Positions 34,137 through 36,469 of a DNA stretch of 36,469 nt are shown one piece after another. The stretch spans positions 28,821 through 65,289 of the forward strand of contig CAJUTD010000004.1 in the NCBI GenBank assembly GCA_910589635.1, written 5' to 3'. The notes beneath the pieces were generated by a model. That model searched no databases. It was not told the DNA's origin and saw only the letters and a list, made by a program, of their open reading frames with translations. The stretch comes from an uncultured Lachnospiraceae bacterium (lineage in GTDB: Bacteria; Bacillota; Clostridia; Lachnospirales; Lachnospiraceae). The position numbers were made by a program, and so were the translations under genes. Within the stretch, counting starts at the first letter, position 1, and every line of letters begins with the position of its first letter.

Positions 34137-34177
34137 AACCACTTTCTATATACATTCACTTTTTTGCTTCTCTTTTC

Positions 34178-34924
34178 TCAAATCTGCCTCTCAAAAACAT
34201 ATTTTGTAGCCGACGATAAATCTCCTTTGTATACATAACCCAACCGGTCAAACTCCCTGATTTGCAAAGGCTCCTCAATGCTCCTCTCAGCCATGTAGCG
34301 CACCATCTCTCCCCTTGCCATTTTAGCATATGTGCCTTTCGTCACTAACTTTCCGCCGGACCTCTCACAGAAGACAATGGTTATATACTTATCCTCTTTC
34401 GTCAGATATTTTTCAATGCACTTTGCATATTCTTTGGATGCAAGGTTGACAATGATGCCGCTCTCATCACGGACTGACTGGTAAAGCCTGTCTCCCCAAA
34501 AGCTATATAAATCTTTTTCGCCGCCAATAACGGCCTTAGCCTGCATTTCCAGACGGTAGGGAACCACGCCGTCCATCGGCTTTAATACACCATAGAACCC
34601 CGACAAAATCCTTAAATGTTCCTGTATATAAGCAAACTGCGCATCCTCAAATACAGCAGGCGCCATGTACTGATAGGCAATTCCTTCATAAGACAGTATT
34701 GCCGGCGTCAACCTGGCATACAAATCCATATACTCTATCCGCCGAAAATTCTGCGCTGCAATATTATCATTGCATCTCCACATTTTCTGCAAATGTCCAG
34801 GCGACTGCTCGCGGAGCCATGCAAGAATTTCCTCCGACTGCGTAATATACTCTGGAAGCCCCAATGGTTCCAACGTATCGAGATCCTCATTCATTTTCTT
34901 GGCTGGTGAAAGAATGATTTTCAA
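34178..34924 (-). CDS. yaaA: YaaA-family peroxide stress protein
   Basis: A 248-residue DUF328/YaaA protein. In E. coli, YaaA limits free iron and protects DNA from peroxide damage; the family binds DNA. Characteristic segments are KIILSPAKKM at the N terminus, NFRRIEYMDLYARLTPAILSY (given in part as LTPAILSYEG), SGFYGVLKPMDGVVPYRLEM, and VTKGTYAKMARGEMVRYM. The true start is a TTG at 34924: it yields the family's standard beginning and has GAGGA 7 nt upstream, whereas the ATG-type extension to 34957 adds unrelated residues. It follows the small VOC gene by 16 bp and is terminated by the hairpin at 34101-34136. Confidence 0.92.
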   Translation of the reverse strand: MKIILSPAKKMNEDLDTLEPLGLPEYITQSEEILAWLREQSPGHLQKMWRCNDNIAAQNFRRIEYMDLYARLTPAILSYEGIAYQYMAPAVFEDAQFAYIQEHLRILSGFYGVLKPMDGVVPYRLEMQAKAVIGGEKDLYSFWGDRLYQSVRDESGIIVNLASKEYAKCIEKYLTKEDKYITIVFCERSGGKLVTKGTYAKMARGEMVRYMAERSIEEPLQIREFDRLGYVYKGDLSSATKYVFERQI

Positions 34925-34940
34925 CCTTATTTCCTCACTT

Positions 34941-35303
34941 TCACATCGGCGTCCCAACCTCTATCAAGTTACCGTCCGGGTCATAAAAGCGGATTACCTT
35001 CTGACCCCACGAATGCTCCATTAATTGGTTTACATACTGAATCGGCTCACAATAATTTTCTAATTTCTTTGCAAAAGACTCCAAATCGGCTTCCTCAAAA
35101 TACAACTCGCAAGCATTGTTCCTGGCAACACTTTCCCTCCCTATGAACTTCTCCCATATTTTTTTATCCTGAAGGACAAGCCCTTCTGTCATGATAACAT
35201 TTCCATCATTATCAAGTATCACATCCAGACCAAATAACTCTTTGTAAAAAGCGATTGATTTCTCGATATCCTCAACAACGATTAACACATTTTTTAATTT
35301 CAT
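34941..35303 (-). CDS. Glyoxalase/VOC-family protein
   Basis: A 120-residue single-unit VOC protein (two beta-alpha-beta-beta-beta halves). It starts VLIVVEDIEKSIAFYKELFGLDV and ends RFYDPDGNLIEVGTP, both hallmarks of the glyoxalase/dioxygenase/bleomycin-resistance fold, with E-type metal ligands near E61-Y and E116. RBS GGAGGA is well placed. It is the first gene of a two-gene unit with yaaA. Specific substrate unknown. Confidence 0.88.
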   Translation of the reverse strand: MKLKNVLIVVEDIEKSIAFYKELFGLDVILDNDGNVIMTEGLVLQDKKIWEKFIGRESVARNNACELYFEEADLESFAKKLENYCEPIQYVNQLMEHSWGQKVIRFYDPDGNLIEVGTPM

Positions 35304-35462
35304 TTTGCTTCCTCCCTATCTCCCTGATTCCCTCTCTACTTTATGTTTTTTCCATTTCGTCTCATCGCGTTAATCTTTGTTGTCCAGTATAAAACAGAAA
35401 TCAAATCCAAAACTCAAAGGAAAACGCCTGCCTCTAGGTTTGACAATTACCCAATTAGTAAT

Positions 35463-35519
35463 GTCTCATTCCCCATCGTATAACATTTCTACAGGGAATG
35501 AGACTTATCATATTTTTTC
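35463..35519. terminator. Hairpin downstream of the alarmone synthetase gene
   Basis: GTCTCATTCCC (35463-35473) and GGGAATGAGAC (35494-35504) form a perfect 11-bp stem followed on the plus strand by TTATCATATTTTTT. It lies 70-110 bp past the minus-strand synthetase stop. The T-run faces the other way, so it is an orphan plus-strand terminator or a structure shared by both strands. Confidence 0.5.
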
Positions 35520-35574
35520 ATTTGCGATTATTAATGCCTAATTAAACTGCTCTTCTCTATGGCTGACGATATTC

Positions 35575-36180
35575 TCAATGCTCTTCCGAAGACCCCATAG
35601 CGTAAAACAACCGCTGCTCCATATCCACCAGCGTGTTCGCATAATCTCTCAATTCCTCCGCCAGCTTCTTCCTGCCGGTTCCCTCCTGTTTCTTATACAA
35701 AATCCGATGCTCCATACTTGCCCAAAAATCCATGGACATTGTACGAAACTGGATTTCCACCGGAAAATATTCCATGCCATCCAGACAGTACACCGGAATC
35801 CCCACAATCACATGATAACTGCGGTAACCGTTGGGTTTCGGTTCCTTAATGTAATCGCATTCGCGAACCACAATCAAATCTGCCTGACGTTTCATTACGT
35901 CTACAAGATTATAAATATCATCCGCAAAATAACAGATAACCCGCACGCCCGCAATATCTTGCAGATAGTCCTTGGCGTTCATGACCGTAGGCTCTTTCTC
36001 CTTCTTTCGCAATTTATCTTCTATGCTGTCCTTTTCTTTAATCCGGCTCTGGATATTATGTATCGGTTGTCCCGCCGAAACTTCATACAGATTATGTTCG
36101 AGCACATGAAGCCTGGCAAGCAGAACTTCTTTCGCGTCCTCATATGGCTGTATGAATGTATAGTATTCCTGATCTGTCAT
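35575..36180 (-). CDS. Small alarmone synthetase (GTP pyrophosphokinase, RelQ/RelP type)
   Basis: A 201-residue single-domain (p)ppGpp synthetase, lacking the hydrolase and regulatory domains of long Rel. Motifs of the RelA_SpoT synthetase fold: IAGVRVICYF with following acidic residues, KPNGYRSYHVIV (GTP-binding), and VEIQFRTMSMDFWASMEH with the catalytic Glu. It transfers pyrophosphate from ATP to GDP/GTP during envelope or nutrient stress. The ATG at 36180 (MTDQEYY) is used because AAAGGA lies just upstream; the extension to 36285 runs through a GC-rich hairpin and is unlikely. It stands alone. Confidence 0.92.
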   Translation of the reverse strand: MTDQEYYTFIQPYEDAKEVLLARLHVLEHNLYEVSAGQPIHNIQSRIKEKDSIEDKLRKKEKEPTVMNAKDYLQDIAGVRVICYFADDIYNLVDVMKRQADLIVVRECDYIKEPKPNGYRSYHVIVGIPVYCLDGMEYFPVEIQFRTMSMDFWASMEHRILYKKQEGTGRKKLAEELRDYANTLVDMEQRLFYAMGSSEEH

Positions 36181-36221
36181 AAAATTCCTTTCCCTCCTCA
36201 TGCTAACTACCTCATTGGCTC

Positions 36222-36274
36222 TAGCACAAAGCAGCAGGGCTCCTCCCGGCTGCGCCGGGCCCCTCTTTATGCTA
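36222..36274 (-). promoter_or_regulatory. Long hairpin in the leader of the alarmone synthetase gene
   Basis: On the minus strand TAGCATAAAG (36274-36265) pairs with CTTTGTGCTA (36231-36222), and within it CCCGGC / GCCGGG closes a GCA loop. The hairpin lies about 40 nt before the ATG and could affect mRNA stability or translation. Confidence 0.55.
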
Positions 36275-36345
36275 AAGTATATCAAATTTGAGAAAGAAAT
36301 ACATAAAATTTTCTGGATAAAATTCTTAAAATATTGTAAACTTTG

Positions 36346-36469
36346 GCATGAGGGGGGACCCTACGAAGTTGGGGAGAGCCCTCATGCCTTGTTCTGGAGC
36401 CTATAACCTAGCTCGCATGAGGGGGGACCCTACGAAGTTGGGGAGAGCCCTCATGCCTTGTTCTGGAGC
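36346..36469. repeat. Tandem 55-bp hairpin repeat, running off the window end
   Basis: Two identical 55-bp copies (36346-36400 and 36415-36469) are separated by 14 bp, a 69-bp period. Each copy contains the perfect pair GCATGAGGG / CCCTCATGC around an inner CCCTA / TGGGG stem. The end of each copy (GAGC) can pair with GCTC in the spacer. The array continues past the window edge, so its copy number is unknown. Confidence 0.85.

Noticed and set aside
36346..36469. CRISPR array
   Set aside because: Only two copies are seen, the repeat is 55 bp and the spacer 14 bp, and no cas genes are nearby. The internal hairpins fit a structured repeat better.

Overview
The window looks like a chromosomal segment of a low-to-moderate-GC Clostridia bacterium, most likely a gut Lachnospiraceae member. 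This is judged from gene content (rubrerythrin, Mbeg1-like hydrolase, GHKL/LytTR pair, Rpn-family nuclease, strong AGGAGG ribosome binding sites) and not from any 16S or database match. No rRNA, tRNA, CRISPR array or complete insertion sequence was seen.

The left flank (1-5.7 kb, all minus strand) is housekeeping or accessory: an FKBP/trigger-factor-like lipoprotein with an acidic repeat tail, rubrerythrin, a small zinc-ribbon protein, an Mbeg1-like alpha/beta hydrolase next to a patatin-like phospholipase, and a two-domain RNase HI.

The centre (5.9-23.4 kb, minus strand) is one tightly packed gene train. It starts with a 2991-residue nonribosomal peptide synthetase (A-T-C-A-T-C-A-T-R, no thioesterase). 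After it come a MATE transporter fused to an RsbW-like ATPase/kinase domain, a VOC protein, an RsbV-like STAS protein, a second MATE-kinase fusion, a GH3-family acyl-adenylating enzyme, a membrane SpoIIE/RsbU-like phosphatase and a free RsbW-like kinase. I infer a biosynthesis-plus-export operon whose product is a short peptide aldehyde (or its alcohol), probably N-acylated because the first adenylation domain lacks the amino-group-binding Asp. It carries a complete partner-switching circuit (phosphatase, kinase, antagonist) but no sigma factor, with kinase-like domains attached to the transporters. This is the most unusual thing in the window.

Upstream (23.5-29.9 kb) lie an AgrC-like GHKL histidine kinase, a LytTR response regulator, a divergent TetR regulator, and a second minus-strand acyl cassette: condensation/acyltransferase protein, acyl carrier protein, and FadD-like acyl-AMP ligase. 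These could regulate and feed the NRPS or form their own pathway. No phosphopantetheinyl transferase and no AgrB/AgrD were found in the window.

The right flank (30-36.5 kb) holds an Rpn-family nuclease with a GIEQ repeat, a membrane-anchored alpha/beta hydrolase, a BlaI-type repressor without its BlaR1 partner, an ABC ATPase without a permease, a YaaA-VOC gene pair, and a small alarmone synthetase. Intergenic DNA here and at 14.2-14.4 kb is rich in palindromes. The window ends inside a tandem array of 55-bp hairpin-forming repeats spaced 69 bp apart.
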